Of a stretch of DNA of 64,000 nucleotides, positions 11,766 to 21,830 are shown piece by piece. The position numbers and the translations under genes are program-made. The stretch is from Dipodascopsis uninucleata var. uninucleata (lineage: Eukaryota; Ascomycota; Lipomycetes; Lipomycetales; Lipomycetaceae), in NCBI GenBank assembly GCA_030568195.1, contig JAJLTO010000001.1, forward strand, positions 1,732,501 to 1,796,500. Direction: 5' to 3'. The notes below the pieces were generated by a model, which worked only from the letters and a program-made list of their open reading frames with translations, made no database searches and had not been told where the DNA came from. Numbering within the stretch: position 1 is the first letter of the stretch; every line of letters starts with the position of its first letter.

Positions 11766-13542
11766 ATGACGATCAGTCACTTCATCAAAAGATTTACGGA
11801 AATCATCGCATGGTACCCGAAGGAGATGCCAATGAATGAACGTATCCTTGTTCATAAAATTGATTGGCTTGTTCTCGGGTTTGCGTGTCTCTCATTTTTT
11901 ACAAAGTTCTTGGACGTTTCTGCTCTCAGTAAGCTTATAGTTCTCTTGGTGGAAGGGTCATGAGTTCTCAGTGACACTATCATCTTTTCCATTGACGCAA
12001 ATGTTATATACTAACTGGTATGTAGCCAATGCTTATGTATCCAACATGAAAGAAGATCTCAATTTGTATGGTAATCGCTTGAATTACATCAACGCAATGT
12101 GTAAGTAATTGAACAAAACTGATCTGATCCATAATGAGTATATCAGACTACGTTACTCACAGTAAATCTTATAATTACTAATATAATTCTCGGCAGATGA
12201 GGTGGGATACTGTATTTTTCAGATTCCTAGTAATATGATTATAACTAGAATACCTGCGCAATATTATCTACCAGCGGCAGAGGTCCTATGGGGTCTTTTT
12301 ACTTTGGGAACAGCATTCGTGAAAAACTACCAACAGCTCTTAGCTATGAGATTTATGGTTGGTCTCGGTGCCACAGCCTCTTACGTAGGCTGCACCCATA
12401 TTGTTAATTCATGGTATAGACGCAGTGAATTGGGTCGCCGAAATGCTATTTTTTATTCTTCCATGCCAATCGGCACGATGCTTGCTGGTTATATACAATC
12501 TGCAACTTACACGCATCTTGATAATACTGCTGGTCTCCAAGGCTGGAGATGGTTATTTATTATATGTGCTATCATTACAATCCCAATTGCTGGACTGTGA
12601 GTCATACCTTAGAAATAAATAAGGGGTGTACGTGTACTAACGATGATTTATGTCATATAAAGTGGAGTGATATTTTTCCCAGACGTTCCTGAAAGAACCA
12701 AATCAAGGTTCCTCACGGATGAAGAAAAGAAACTTGCTCAGACTAGGCTCCTCGAAGAAGGTTTCCAGCCATCTACTGGTTTGAATCGTTCCCTAATTAA
12801 AAGAGTTTTCAGTAGATGGCAGTTCTATGTTTTTGTTTACTTGCTTGTTTTTAGAGGCATGGGTGTGTATGCTTCTGGAACACCATTTACACTTTTCCTT
12901 AAAGCTCAGCCAGATAAATACAGTATTCCTAGAGTTAATGACTTGGGTACAGTCACATCAGCAATATCCATTCCTGCGGCCTTTATCTCAGCATATTACA
13001 GTGATTTGCGAGGAAATAGATGGGAAATGCAGGTTCTTGGAGGAATCCTAATGCTCTTTGGAAATATTTGCCTTACAATTTGGGATGTGCCTTACGGTCT
13101 CAAATTCTTTAGTTTTATCGCCCTTGGTATTGCTCATGGATTTTCTCCTACTCTAATAGCCTGGACAACTGACCAAATTTCCGATGACCTCGAAGTAAGG
13201 GCAATTACAATAGCAACATACAATGTGCTTGGTGAAATGAGTAATCTGGTTGTCCCTTTGGTTGCCTGGCCCACTACTAAAGCACCTCGCTACAAAGGTG
13301 GCTATATTTGGTCACTGACCACTAGTATAGTATGGTTTACCACGTTGGCTCTGCCTATCTATTTTGAAAGAAGAGACAGAAGACTTAAATTAAGAGGAAC
13401 ATTAGATTCTATTGGCGTTATCAGCCCAACTGAAGAAAAAGAAGGAGAATCTGAACTTGGAGAATCTTATAGTCATTCATTGAATAACGACGAAAAAAAC
13501 AAATCTAGTCCCGCAGAAATAACTGCTGTAGCAGTTAGTTAA
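11766..13542 (+). CDS. MFS permease, anion:cation symporter (Dal5/Fen2/Vht1-like) family, four exons
   Basis: A plasma-membrane transporter of 505 residues with about 12 membrane segments. Exons are 11766-11928, 12026-12100, 12197-12596 and 12663-13542. Donors are GTAAGC, GTAAGT and GTGAGT; branch sites ACTAAC are clear in introns 1 and 3. Joining restores the family signature NAYVSNMKEDLNLYGNRLNYINAMY followed by VGYCIFQIPSNM. The start is ATG 11766, not the TTG upstream. Other family marks are RFMVGLGATAS, GWRWLFIICAIITIP, FFPDVPERTKSRFLTDEEK and AWTTDQISDDLEVRAI. The family imports organic anions (pantothenate, biotin, nicotinate, allantoate, ureidosuccinate). I favour a vitamin-type substrate but cannot decide. 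Neighbours give no pathway clue. Confidence 0.88.
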
Positions 13543-15225
13543 GCTGAAAAGTATGGAATATAATTAGTTAAGTGAATTAGTTGTCTAATTTACTAAATTT
13601 CTTTCTGATAATTTATATTTACGTTGTAAGACTTGAAAATCGATTTTTAGTTACTGATGAATGGGCTATGCACTCTTACTGATTTATTTGATGCCATTTA
13701 TAAAACTTTGCTGCTCAACGGTGGATAAATAATACTTCTAAAACAGCTCCATGTTCAAACATTATTTGTTTTACGATACGAACATATGAGTTCATGAGAT
13801 CAGAGTTGACACAAAGATATCCAATCCGAAACATCTACTCACTTTTTTTTGGAATAGTAAAGATTATCATTTCACGAACGTAGCTGATAGGTATCTCCGG
13901 ATGATCATATTCATATCACTAATGTAGTAAGATATTACGTGTCACTTAATGATTTTGAGTGGTTTTTTTAATGGAAGCCCCTTCACGGCTGTTCTTTCCA
14001 AAGGCTGGATGCACTTTAAGATCCTATATCGTGTCGTTACAGGGTTGAATTAAGGTTTAATAATACCGACATTTGAATGTGTTAGAGTTCTCAGATGACA
14101 ATCTAAATAGTGTTTGGTCGGGACAGGGGAATATTCTCCATATTTATTTCGGTTAGCGCCCAGAGATCATACAAAACAATGAGCGAAAAATGTTATATAA
14201 TATTTCAGCGCCTTCCTCAGCAGTTTTATACTCAGACAACTGCATGATATCTAAAATATTATAAATAATGAAGCTTATGAATGGAAGCCGGAAGGTAAGT
14301 GAAATATTCCACTCCAGCGATATAGAGAGGACTAAAAGTAAGCGTCGTAATGTAATTTGTAAAATTCATCAAGAGGCCGATGATGGAGCTTTATAATTGC
14401 TCTGCAATAACCATACTAGCGGGAACGGTATATTGAAATGTTTTTATTAATTACAAATAAAAGAGGCACTTCTACAAGCTGTTGGTTTAAAATGCCTTGA
14501 AAATCTGTATCAATGGCAATAACTACTGTAGTTCACTTGATTTTCCAAGTGCTGTCAAACTGAATTTCAAACCAGAATGTGAATTCCGTCTTATAATATT
14601 CTTCGGTCGAGGTAATTTGCCTTCTGCTGATCAATTTAGACAGTACAAATAATTACGCATCACTTTAAGAGACATATGAAGTAAGGGTGAAGTAATAGTA
14701 TGGGAAGTTCTTTACCTATTACTGACAGCTTACGATGAAGTGAAAGCATCTGGTCGTGAATGACGGTACATTATTACTGCATTGGAGCCAAACATGGTAG
14801 AATCTGCTGATCAAACCTCGCGATATACGGATAACCTAATGACATAGTTGCTATTTGACATAGAGTAGGGCATCATACATCCGAGGATTTGAGAAACACA
14901 ATACTCCATCATCATGTTGCAGATAGTAACCTTCTGGCAGCCTGTGATCTATGCAGATAGATAGAATATACTCTTTGCCACCGTCGATTCACTGTAGTTG
15001 ACAGGTGATCTTAAAAAGGAAATGGCTCAATGTTTGGATAGATGTCATCGCCAAAGTATCGTATAATAGTCTACTAGTGCTGATTTCTTGAATACTTAAG
15101 TCAGCGAAATGTAGCGAATTCCAGGAGGCAGCTAATCAAGATTAACAATCAGTTTTTAACTGCAAAAATAAAAAATACTATAAAACTTCTACTACTCTAG
15201 ATTAAAAAAAAGCGAAATAAGCGCT
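13543..15225. other. Intergenic, no gene seen
   Basis: About 1.7 kb between the permease and the DUF4185-like gene. It has stops in all frames and no motif I recognise. The last 150 bp before 15226 is A/T-rich and is the likely core promoter of the secreted protein gene. Confidence 0.5.
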
Positions 15226-16431
15226 ATGGCCTCTTTTAAAGTATTGATTGAATTGTTACTGTTAGCATCAAAAGTCATAGTGCCAGTGTTTGCTGACCCC
15301 GTTGCATCAACGAGTCGTGCAATCCCGACTTATCTGACCCCTTTCAATCAAACTACTCCACCAACACATGCAGGGACTCCAGTTAATACTGAATTTAACA
15401 CCTCTGGTATTAATTGGGGCAAACTGACTGACTGGAGCTTTGCTTATAACATCTATAGAGATGGTGGAGGAAGTTGCTCGCTATCCAACACCACTTTCTG
15501 GTTTTTTGATGACACATCTGTGTATGATGGCAGAGGCAATCTAATTGGCTTTGCGTCCAATTCCCTTGCGGTTGCTGAGACATATAGTCATCCTGGATGG
15601 CTCAAGGACATTACCGCTACCAAGCCTGGTGACTTCAGTCCCGCTATTCCATTTACCAGTGCTGAGAGTTCTGTGGCAGGTTCTCCATCCAAGCGTTACG
15701 CTCTCTGGACTTACACTAATTGTATTCCTGTGAGCAGTACCAAAGCAGTACATTTTTGGTTGGTCAACAAGTATAGCTCTAAGTCATCTGCCTCTACGTT
15801 TGGTAACACTGCTGCTGTCTATCAGTTGGATCCAACTAGTAACACACTAAGTATCACAAGAAATAGTCAGCTGTCGTTCAACTCTAGTACTTATGCATAT
15901 GGATCATTTGCTAACACAGTTGTCAACGGAGTTGCCTATCTTTATGCTGTCGATAACCTCTATGGTGGTAGATACGACATACACGTAGCTAGCGTCCCGG
16001 TTGTGTATGCTGATGATCCGACTAAATATCAATACTGGGATAATGGTGCCCAGAAATGGAGCTCGACTGTACCTATCCCAACCGCAAGAAGGACTTCCGC
16101 AGCAGTTATCTCGAACTCATACACCTTCTCGACTGGAACTATTTATTATTCAACATATCACAATAGTTATATTATGTTGTATATGTCAAATTGGGCAGAT
16201 TCAGCATTCAGAGTACTCTATGCGCCATCTCCTCTTGGACCATGGGTTAAAAGCAATAAGGTAGTTTATCAAGGCATCCCAGGACCTAAGGGTTATAACT
16301 ATGGTGGCATTGCTCATCCTAATTATTACCAGACAGGAAATAACGTCCAAGGACAAAAGTTGATGTTACATTATTCCTACCAGGATTCCAATGGTACATA
16401 TCCTATGGCATACGAGCTTATATTTAATTAA
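15226..16431 (+). CDS. Secreted DUF4185-like beta-propeller protein
   Basis: A 401-residue intronless gene. The N-terminus MASFKVLIELLLLASKVIVP ending VFADP is a convincing signal peptide. The mature part has many N-glycosylation sequons and repeated blade-like segments. The opening YNIYRDGGGSCSLSNTTFWFFDDT matches the DUF4185 pattern (RDGG, then a short strand and DDT), and YIMLYMSNWADSAFRVLYAPSPLGPW resembles the closing blade of five-bladed sugar-hydrolase propellers. Some bacterial DUF4185 proteins are endo-D-arabinanases (family GH183), so a cell-wall or polysaccharide role is possible. No catalytic residues can be assigned safely. The lack of introns and wide bacterial spread of the family allow horizontal transfer, but this is untested. 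Confidence 0.7.
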   Translation: MASFKVLIELLLLASKVIVPVFADPVASTSRAIPTYLTPFNQTTPPTHAGTPVNTEFNTSGINWGKLTDWSFAYNIYRDGGGSCSLSNTTFWFFDDTSVYDGRGNLIGFASNSLAVAETYSHPGWLKDITATKPGDFSPAIPFTSAESSVAGSPSKRYALWTYTNCIPVSSTKAVHFWLVNKYSSKSSASTFGNTAAVYQLDPTSNTLSITRNSQLSFNSSTYAYGSFANTVVNGVAYLYAVDNLYGGRYDIHVASVPVVYADDPTKYQYWDNGAQKWSSTVPIPTARRTSAAVISNSYTFSTGTIYYSTYHNSYIMLYMSNWADSAFRVLYAPSPLGPWVKSNKVVYQGIPGPKGYNYGGIAHPNYYQTGNNVQGQKLMLHYSYQDSNGTYPMAYELIFN

Positions 16432-16815
16432 GACATATATTATGGTAATTAAGCGACTACTGAATTAAGAATTTGTATTCTAAATTACAAACTGTTTTTG
16501 TAATCTCACTTGCAACAGCGACGAATTACTATCTCTATATTGTAAATTAAAAATAATATTAGCTATCAATGCTCAACATTGATATTTTTGAAAGCGAATT
16601 TCAGTATATATATAAACTTGCATAGTTAAACAGCGAGTGAAAACGAACATGAACGATTGATATATACCTTCAATTGTCTATGACTTGATTAGTGGCCAAC
16701 GATAGCCATAATATTTCGCAAATTGGAATTTAATATCCCATGTTATCCATCCTAGTTAACAGTATATCAATAGAAAGAGAATATTTCTACTAAATATCGA
16801 AGTCGTAGTGAAGTC
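16432..16815. other. Intergenic, convergent 3' ends
   Basis: AT-rich spacer between the 3' ends of the DUF4185-like and DsbA-like genes. Nothing further is seen. Confidence 0.5.
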
Positions 16816-17586
16816 TTAGTTGGTCTTTGATAAAGTATCTAGAAGCGAGAACCATTGATCAGCAGTCCAGCCAGATGAAATATCGTTATTCAAGATGCCA
16901 TCAATCGTCACAGTAGGAGTAACATGAACGGACATCTGACGATGCTGGCGAATAAATAACTTCAGATCAGCAGTAATCTTGTTGCCATAGTTATGCTGAG
17001 AACCATCAGGAGATGGAGCGATTGTTAAGAGATCGGCAAGCTTAGCACTTTCTAGTCCAGTAGACTCGGAAGCAAGCTTAATTAGGCGACTATAAGTTAC
17101 AGAACGCGGTTCATCGAACACAGCGGTATCAAAATACTCAGCCTGATGCTGGAACAAGACATCTGAGAATTGCCAGAACTTCGAGGGATCTAGTTTCTCA
17201 ACAGCGATTGCAACCTCATGCAACAGCGTACTTGTTGGATGCCAAGGCTGGGGGACCTGTCTAAACACAAAACTAAAGCTACCTGGCGCGTATTTCTCAT
17301 TCAGCGTAGGAAAAATTGTGTGATACAAAGTCTTGAACATTTTAGCAGAGAAAGGACAATCATAGTCAAGATATAAATCGATAGTGTGGCGATTGGCGGC
17401 AACACTGGACGGTGCTGCACCGACACTAGCTCCTGAATAGATATGAGTAGCAAAACGAGGTTGAATTGACATGGCGATTGGATAGTAGATAACTTTAGAT
17501 GTACTAAGACTGTCGGAATCTGTTTTAGAGTAGATAACTGAGATCAATAATACCAAAAAAAATAAGAGAAGGGACTTTGGAATCAT
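16816..17586 (-). CDS. DsbA-like thioredoxin-fold protein with a single active-site cysteine
   Basis: A 256-residue protein of the thioredoxin-fold (DsbA/Thioredoxin_4-like) class common in fungi. The first strand and helix read IDLYLDYDCPFSAKMFKTL, and the cis-proline region is HVTPTVTIDG. Where DsbA has C-X-X-C, this has Cys-Pro-Phe-Ser, so a disulfide oxidase role is unlikely; glutathione-transferase-like or redox-sensor roles are possible. Two starts are possible. ATG 17586 gives a hydrophobic leader (KSLLLFFLVLLISVIYS) resembling a signal peptide. ATG 17472 gives MSIQPRFATH, close to how I recall relatives beginning. The leader could be translated pyrimidine-rich promoter DNA, so localisation is uncertain. 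Function unknown. Confidence 0.72.
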   Translation of the reverse strand: MIPKSLLLFFLVLLISVIYSKTDSDSLSTSKVIYYPIAMSIQPRFATHIYSGASVGAAPSSVAANRHTIDLYLDYDCPFSAKMFKTLYHTIFPTLNEKYAPGSFSFVFRQVPQPWHPTSTLLHEVAIAVEKLDPSKFWQFSDVLFQHQAEYFDTAVFDEPRSVTYSRLIKLASESTGLESAKLADLLTIAPSPDGSQHNYGNKITADLKLFIRQHRQMSVHVTPTVTIDGILNNDISSGWTADQWFSLLDTLSKTN

Positions 17587-18034
17587 ATAAATATAATAGA
17601 TAGGCGCCCTTTCAATTAGAAATCAAGAAATGCTCAGAAGAATAATCTAGTAATTTACCAAGCGCCATTTCACATTGGGAGCAACGATGTACATATTTGT
17701 CAATCATTACAGGCAATGACCCCAACATTAAGTTACCGTCTTGTTTTATCTACAAGAATTTGCTTGGATTAGGTGCTTGCTATCAGGCTATCTCTTAATA
17801 AGAGAATTCGACTAAGCAAGCACTCTCCTCGAAAATTATTCGTTGAACATATACTATTATATAATTTATTTATAACAATTACACGTTTAAATGCCATTAA
17901 TAAAGGAACAATCCCCAGTAGCTGACAAGACGAAATAATTACCAAAACTTCGGTATATCAACAATTGCAGGGAAATATCTTTCAGATACCTCCACTTAGC
18001 ATGCAGAGACTTACATAATTTATTAGCCCGAAAA
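17587..18034. other. Intergenic
   Basis: Spacer between the DsbA-like gene's 5' end and the 3' end of PEX13, both on the minus strand. It contains the presumed DsbA-like promoter; nothing else is recognised. Confidence 0.5.
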
Positions 18035-19279
18035 TTACTCAGCTCGTGGCTTCCGTTTTATGACTTCTACATAGTTAGAAGGAAAATAACCCATTTGACC
18101 ATTTCGTAATCTTCCCCTCCACCAGGTAGGCTCATGTTCAGCACCCTCTCCAAGACTGTCTTTGGAAAGTATGGCAATAATCTCTCCCTTCTTGAGTCCA
18201 AGCTCAATTGCTTCATTCTCTGGCTTAAAGTCATACAATGCACGACAGAATTCAAGCTTTGAAGGATCAATAATAAGACTGTCATTCATTGATGCTCCCT
18301 GCTCATCCTGAGGACCATATAGTGTTCCAGAAGACAGCGCAGCAGTCTCCCGATCACTAAGCTTCATTTCGTCTTGTATATGCGAGCGCGCAATCGACTT
18401 TATCAGCTTAGACATAAGATATGGTCCACCAAAGACAGCTACTAAAAATATTACTAGAGGCATGACTGACATTCTAGATGACGCAGGTCCTGAAGATCCA
18501 GCAGGCCCATTGCGCTTGTGTTTATCAAATTCCCTGAGATTAATTTTATCGCTTGCTTTAGGAGCTGGCGAAGATCGTCCTGTGAGACGCCTTAATATCG
18601 AAGAAACAAATCTCCATAAGGCAAAAACACCGACACTGGCACTTCCGAGTATACTTTTACGTAATGCTGTTAGCTGCTCTGCAACACCAACCATGGCAAA
18701 GAAAGAGGAGTGCGTTGCCATGTAGGTTGACTCTAACATTTGTGCAAAGCCACCAAAAGCACTAACAACAGCCTCTAGCATCTGAAAAGCTGCAGCAGTA
18801 GAATTCTCAATAGGACCGCCCGGGTTTGTTCCAGAGTAAATGCGGGGATAGCTAGATCCATAAGGAGAATATGCTGAACTGTAAGGCGAGTAAGAAGAGT
18901 ATGGTGATGAAAATGTACCATATGGTCGACTACCGAAGCTGGAAAATGCGGATGTGCCACCATAAGGTGAAAATGCTGATGTTGTCGCTGCCGTTGGATA
19001 GAGATTGTTGGTGCCAGTCATTGGCACCGAGCCATTTACTCCGCTTGCTGTACTTCCTGAGACAGCTGGAGGTCTGGAAGGTAAGGAGGGCGCTGCTGAC
19101 GAAGTATTCCCTTCACTAGGCTTCTCATTTAGATTATTATTATTCATAGTGCCCGTAAAATTACCACCGTTGGTAGTAGTTGACGACGAGCTGCCTAACC
19201 GGCCAGCGCTGTCTGTGATACCGCCACTTATACCTGGTGCTCTGCCCTGTTCCCACGGTTTCGGTCTCGGAACTGACAT
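18035..19279 (-). CDS. PEX13: Peroxin Pex13, peroxisomal import docking protein
   Basis: Pex13 is a peroxisomal membrane protein of the docking/translocation complex with Pex14 that receives cargo-loaded Pex5 and Pex7. All expected parts appear in order within 414 residues: the N-terminal PRPKPWE motif, a Gly/Ser/Asn linker, a Tyr-Gly-rich segment (about 100-150, repeats of the SPYGS / SPYSS type), the conserved ENSTAAAFQMLEAVVSAFGGFAQMLEST helix, two hydrophobic stretches (about 193-228 and 268-293), and an SH3 domain (about 340-405: ALYDFKPENE, WWRGRL, GYFPSNYVEVI). The YG segment fits the cohesive FG-like meshwork described for Pex13. No intron. It is divergent from HSP20 across a 594-bp promoter region. 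Confidence 0.95.
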   Translation of the reverse strand: MSVPRPKPWEQGRAPGISGGITDSAGRLGSSSSTTTNGGNFTGTMNNNNLNEKPSEGNTSSAAPSLPSRPPAVSGSTASGVNGSVPMTGTNNLYPTAATTSAFSPYGGTSAFSSFGSRPYGTFSSPYSSYSPYSSAYSPYGSSYPRIYSGTNPGGPIENSTAAAFQMLEAVVSAFGGFAQMLESTYMATHSSFFAMVGVAEQLTALRKSILGSASVGVFALWRFVSSILRRLTGRSSPAPKASDKINLREFDKHKRNGPAGSSGPASSRMSVMPLVIFLVAVFGGPYLMSKLIKSIARSHIQDEMKLSDRETAALSSGTLYGPQDEQGASMNDSLIIDPSKLEFCRALYDFKPENEAIELGLKKGEIIAILSKDSLGEGAEHEPTWWRGRLRNGQMGYFPSNYVEVIKRKPRAE

Positions 19280-19612
19280 TATATTATTATAACAAAGCAG
19301 TTCACCTTAGAGACACCTATGGTCCTAGTAGATGAGCAAAAAATTATGATATTCTGCCGTCTGTAATACTAAAACAAGGAAGTAACTCCACTCTGCCCTA
19401 CCTTGATTTTTCTCGTAGTATCACCGAATCGTTCCTGTTGTCCAAAATCTGCCGCTTCCAGATCCAAAATTTGGATGATGTTAGGGTTTAAATGTTCACA
19501 AGTAGAGAAATGATCCGAGGTTTCTTACACGTGATGTGATGCTTATAGGGTACGGGTAATATGAGGAAACACGTGTAAGGTGTCAAAAATATAGGGTTGC
19601 GATGCTGGATAT

Positions 19613-19620
19613 TTCTCGAA
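19613..19620. promoter_or_regulatory. Heat-shock element (TTCTCGAA)
   Basis: An inverted nGAAn pair of the Hsf1 type, 254 bp before the HSP20 ATG. It is the most distal of three similar elements. Confidence 0.6.
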
Positions 19621-19656
19621 ATTATGTTTGAGGCGAGCATATTAAGCCGCACAAAT

Positions 19657-19684
19657 TTCTAGAAACTTGCTGTAGTTTCTCGAA
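19657..19684. promoter_or_regulatory. Paired heat-shock elements (TTCTAGAA, TTCTCGAA)
   Basis: TTCTAGAA at 19657-19664 and TTCTCGAA at 19677-19684, both Hsf1-type inverted pairs whose starts lie 20 bp apart (two helical turns). They sit 38-65 bp upstream of a TATA box, a classical small heat-shock gene promoter. Confidence 0.75.
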
Positions 19685-19721
19685 GTCGCACTCCATAGAG
19701 CTGGACGAGGGAAGTCTCGAA

Positions 19722-19728
19722 TATATAA
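19722..19728 (+). promoter_or_regulatory. TATA box of HSP20
   Basis: TATATAA about 146 bp before the HSP20 ATG and just downstream of the paired heat-shock elements. TATA-containing promoters are typical of stress genes. Confidence 0.65.
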
Positions 19729-19873
19729 GGATGGATGATCTCAAGGTACAGACTACATTATTTGCAACTCGACAGAAGCCATTGACTACTCAATAGCATT
19801 TAATAGCATTCGAAAAGCTTTCATTCAAAGCGTACTATCAAGATATAGCTTAGAGCTCAAAATTATCACCACA

Positions 19874-20446
19874 ATGTCACTTTCAAGATTCTTTAACTCT
19901 GGCTCCTCTTCTCATCGGGAAGTAATGGATCCTTTTAGATTACTCAAGATCTTTGATGATCCGTTTTTCTCAACTCCAGTTTCGAATTCTCTTGCTAGGT
20001 CACTAGACAATAGTGCATTTACTTCAACACCAACTTTCGACGTCAAAGAGACCGAGAAGGAGTTCTTGCTACAGGGCGAGCTTCCTGGAGTAGAAAGGAA
20101 TAACCTCGAGCTTGAGTTCACTGATCCACACACCTTGAGTATTCGGGGCCGTGTCGAGAGATCAGAAGAGCTGACGAATCCTAATCAGGTAGCAACTAAA
20201 ACGGCTAACGAACCTGAAGCAAAGACAGAAGCTTCAGGAGAGTCAGCTATCGCGAAGAACAAGAATGGAGCGACTTACTGGGCATCTGAGCGTTTTTATG
20301 GTGAGTTCGCGAGGCGATTCAGATTTCCATCTCAAGTCAATTCCAATGAAGTATCTGCATCTCTAAAGAATGGTATCTTAAACATCAGAGTGCCAAAACT
20401 AGAGGAGACTGCATCAAAGAAGAAAATTGAGATTCAAGAAGAATAA
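19874..20446 (+). CDS. Small heat-shock protein, Hsp20/alpha-crystallin family
   Basis: A 190-residue ATP-independent holdase chaperone, probably cytosolic. The alpha-crystallin domain starts with TFDVKETEKEFLLQGELPGVERNNLELEF, continues with HTLSIRGRVERSEE, and closes with FARRFRFPSQVNSNEVSASLKNGILNIRVPK. As in fungal Hsp30/Hsp16-type proteins, a charged insert of about 45 residues separates the two halves. The C-terminal IEI supplies the I-X-I motif that links dimers into oligomers. No intron, as is common for heat-shock genes that must be expressed when splicing is blocked. The upstream Hsf1-type elements support strong heat induction. Confidence 0.94.
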   Translation: MSLSRFFNSGSSSHREVMDPFRLLKIFDDPFFSTPVSNSLARSLDNSAFTSTPTFDVKETEKEFLLQGELPGVERNNLELEFTDPHTLSIRGRVERSEELTNPNQVATKTANEPEAKTEASGESAIAKNKNGATYWASERFYGEFARRFRFPSQVNSNEVSASLKNGILNIRVPKLEETASKKKIEIQEE

Positions 20447-20897
20447 ATGAATCTTGAAATTTGATCTAGGTCAAAAGTGAGATCTGATCATACTTTGTCT
20501 TCTAGTTTTTCTAAATTATGCCAGGAACTGAAGTTTATTAATGATTTTATGATCTCATACTATCTCTTTTATCTTTTATCTTATTATTTTGCATACTTGA
20601 ACTTTGGAGTTTTATTATTAATCTTGAAATTATTATATTATTATTAATCTTGAATTATTATATAGCTATCGGAATATAGTATAATATAATATAATTTGTT
20701 CTAAAACACCTCAAATCTTTCCGTAACATGCAATTAACATAACTTAAAACTGATTATAGCTGAATTATGTATATATTCTGTAATGCTAATTCGTAAAAAG
20801 TTGAATAGATTATTCTATATATCGACAAAGTTGCTTCTACATAATGGACCTGTATATGAAGAATATAATTAGACTATATTGTCTTTTTGTATTTTGT
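20447..20897. other. Intergenic, convergent 3' ends
   Basis: Very AT-rich spacer with a TTATTATTAATCTTGAA-like imperfect repeat near 20610-20660. It holds the 3' UTRs of HSP20 and SNRNP27; no gene is seen. Confidence 0.55.
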
Positions 20898-21830
20898 TTA
20901 TCCTGGCGACAGTGCTCTGTTGAAACCACCGAGGCGATTCCTATAAAAAAAGTTAGTGATGTCCGAAGTGCGTAGAAATGGCCATGGTCTAATAAAGTTA
21001 GTAGATGGCACTTACATATACTGTCTGTATTTCGCGACCTTTCCCTTTGCTACACCACCCGCATTATTTCCTAATACATGCTTTGCTTTCGTAGTGTTGA
21101 AGCCAGAAAATCCTAGCATCTTTGCCATCTGTGCTTCCTCATCTTCCTCTTCCTCTGCCTCTGATTTCTTCTCTGGGACTTCAACGTTGGACTTCAGTCT
21201 ACCTCGCTCGCGATCGGTATCGGCATAATCTCTATCTTTCCCTCTATCGTGTCGATCACGACCAGATCTATAAGGAGACCTAGATCGAGATCTTGCTGGT
21301 GAGGAAGATCTCGATCGTGACCACGATAACCTTCGGTGCGAGTTCCTTTTACTTTTACTATGTCGAGTTGGAGTAGGAGATCTCGATCGCCGATATCTCC
21401 GAGATCTGCGATCACTTTGATAACCCTCGTCAGCGATATCATCTTCATATGATAAATCTCTTTCATCGCGATCGCGATTGTATCCTCGGCTACTTCTTTG
21501 TTGTCGACGAGACGGCGATGTTGATATATCACGACTGTTGTATTTACTATATCGCGAAGAGGGTGGTGATGCACGGCGATATCGAACACGATCGCGATTA
21601 CGGTCACGATCAAGGTCTTGAGGACGATCACGACTTCGGTTGTCGATATCGTCAGTCACTACATCGTCATAACGCACCTGTCGTCGTTTGTAGCGATCAT
21701 TGTCATCTCGCCGACCCCGAGGGCTTTCAGATCTTCTTTGAGTATTCTTTTCTCTATGCCTGTCAGACTCACGGTACCGATCATGGTCCTGATCCCTTGA
21801 TGGCCGCGATCGCCTAGCGCTGTCACTCAT
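20898..21830 (-). CDS. U4/U6.U5 tri-snRNP 27 kDa protein (SNRNP27), two exons
   Basis: A spliceosomal protein of 285 residues. Most of it is an Arg/Ser/Asp-rich RS-type region; the C-terminus is the diagnostic part. Exon 1 (21830-21016) ends within AKMLGFSGFNTTKAKHV then KYRQY. Exon 2 (20940-20898) supplies MNRLGGFNRALSPG, matching the universal RQYMNRKGGFNRPL ending of SNRNP27. The intron (20941-21015) has donor GTAAGT, two ACTAAC elements and acceptor TATAG. The start is ATG 21830, since an upstream in-frame TTG is not a plausible start. SNRNP27 helps the pre-B to B complex transition and influences 5' splice-site choice. It is missing from Saccharomyces cerevisiae, so its presence fits an intron-retaining genome. 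Confidence 0.93.

Larger units (their letters stand above)
19280..19873. promoter_or_regulatory. Divergent promoter region PEX13 / HSP20
   Basis: The 594-bp shared upstream region. The HSP20-proximal half carries three TTCNNGAA heat-shock-type elements and a TATA box. The PEX13-proximal half holds a TTAGGGTTT site (19481-19489) and two CACGTG boxes embedded in a 10-bp inverted repeat (19524-19533 and 19570-19579). Confidence 0.7.

Noticed and set aside
15226-16431. GH62 or GH43 arabinofuranosidase identity for the secreted propeller protein
   Set aside because: The expected GH62/GH43 catalytic motifs are not visible; the RDGG...DDT opening fits DUF4185 better.
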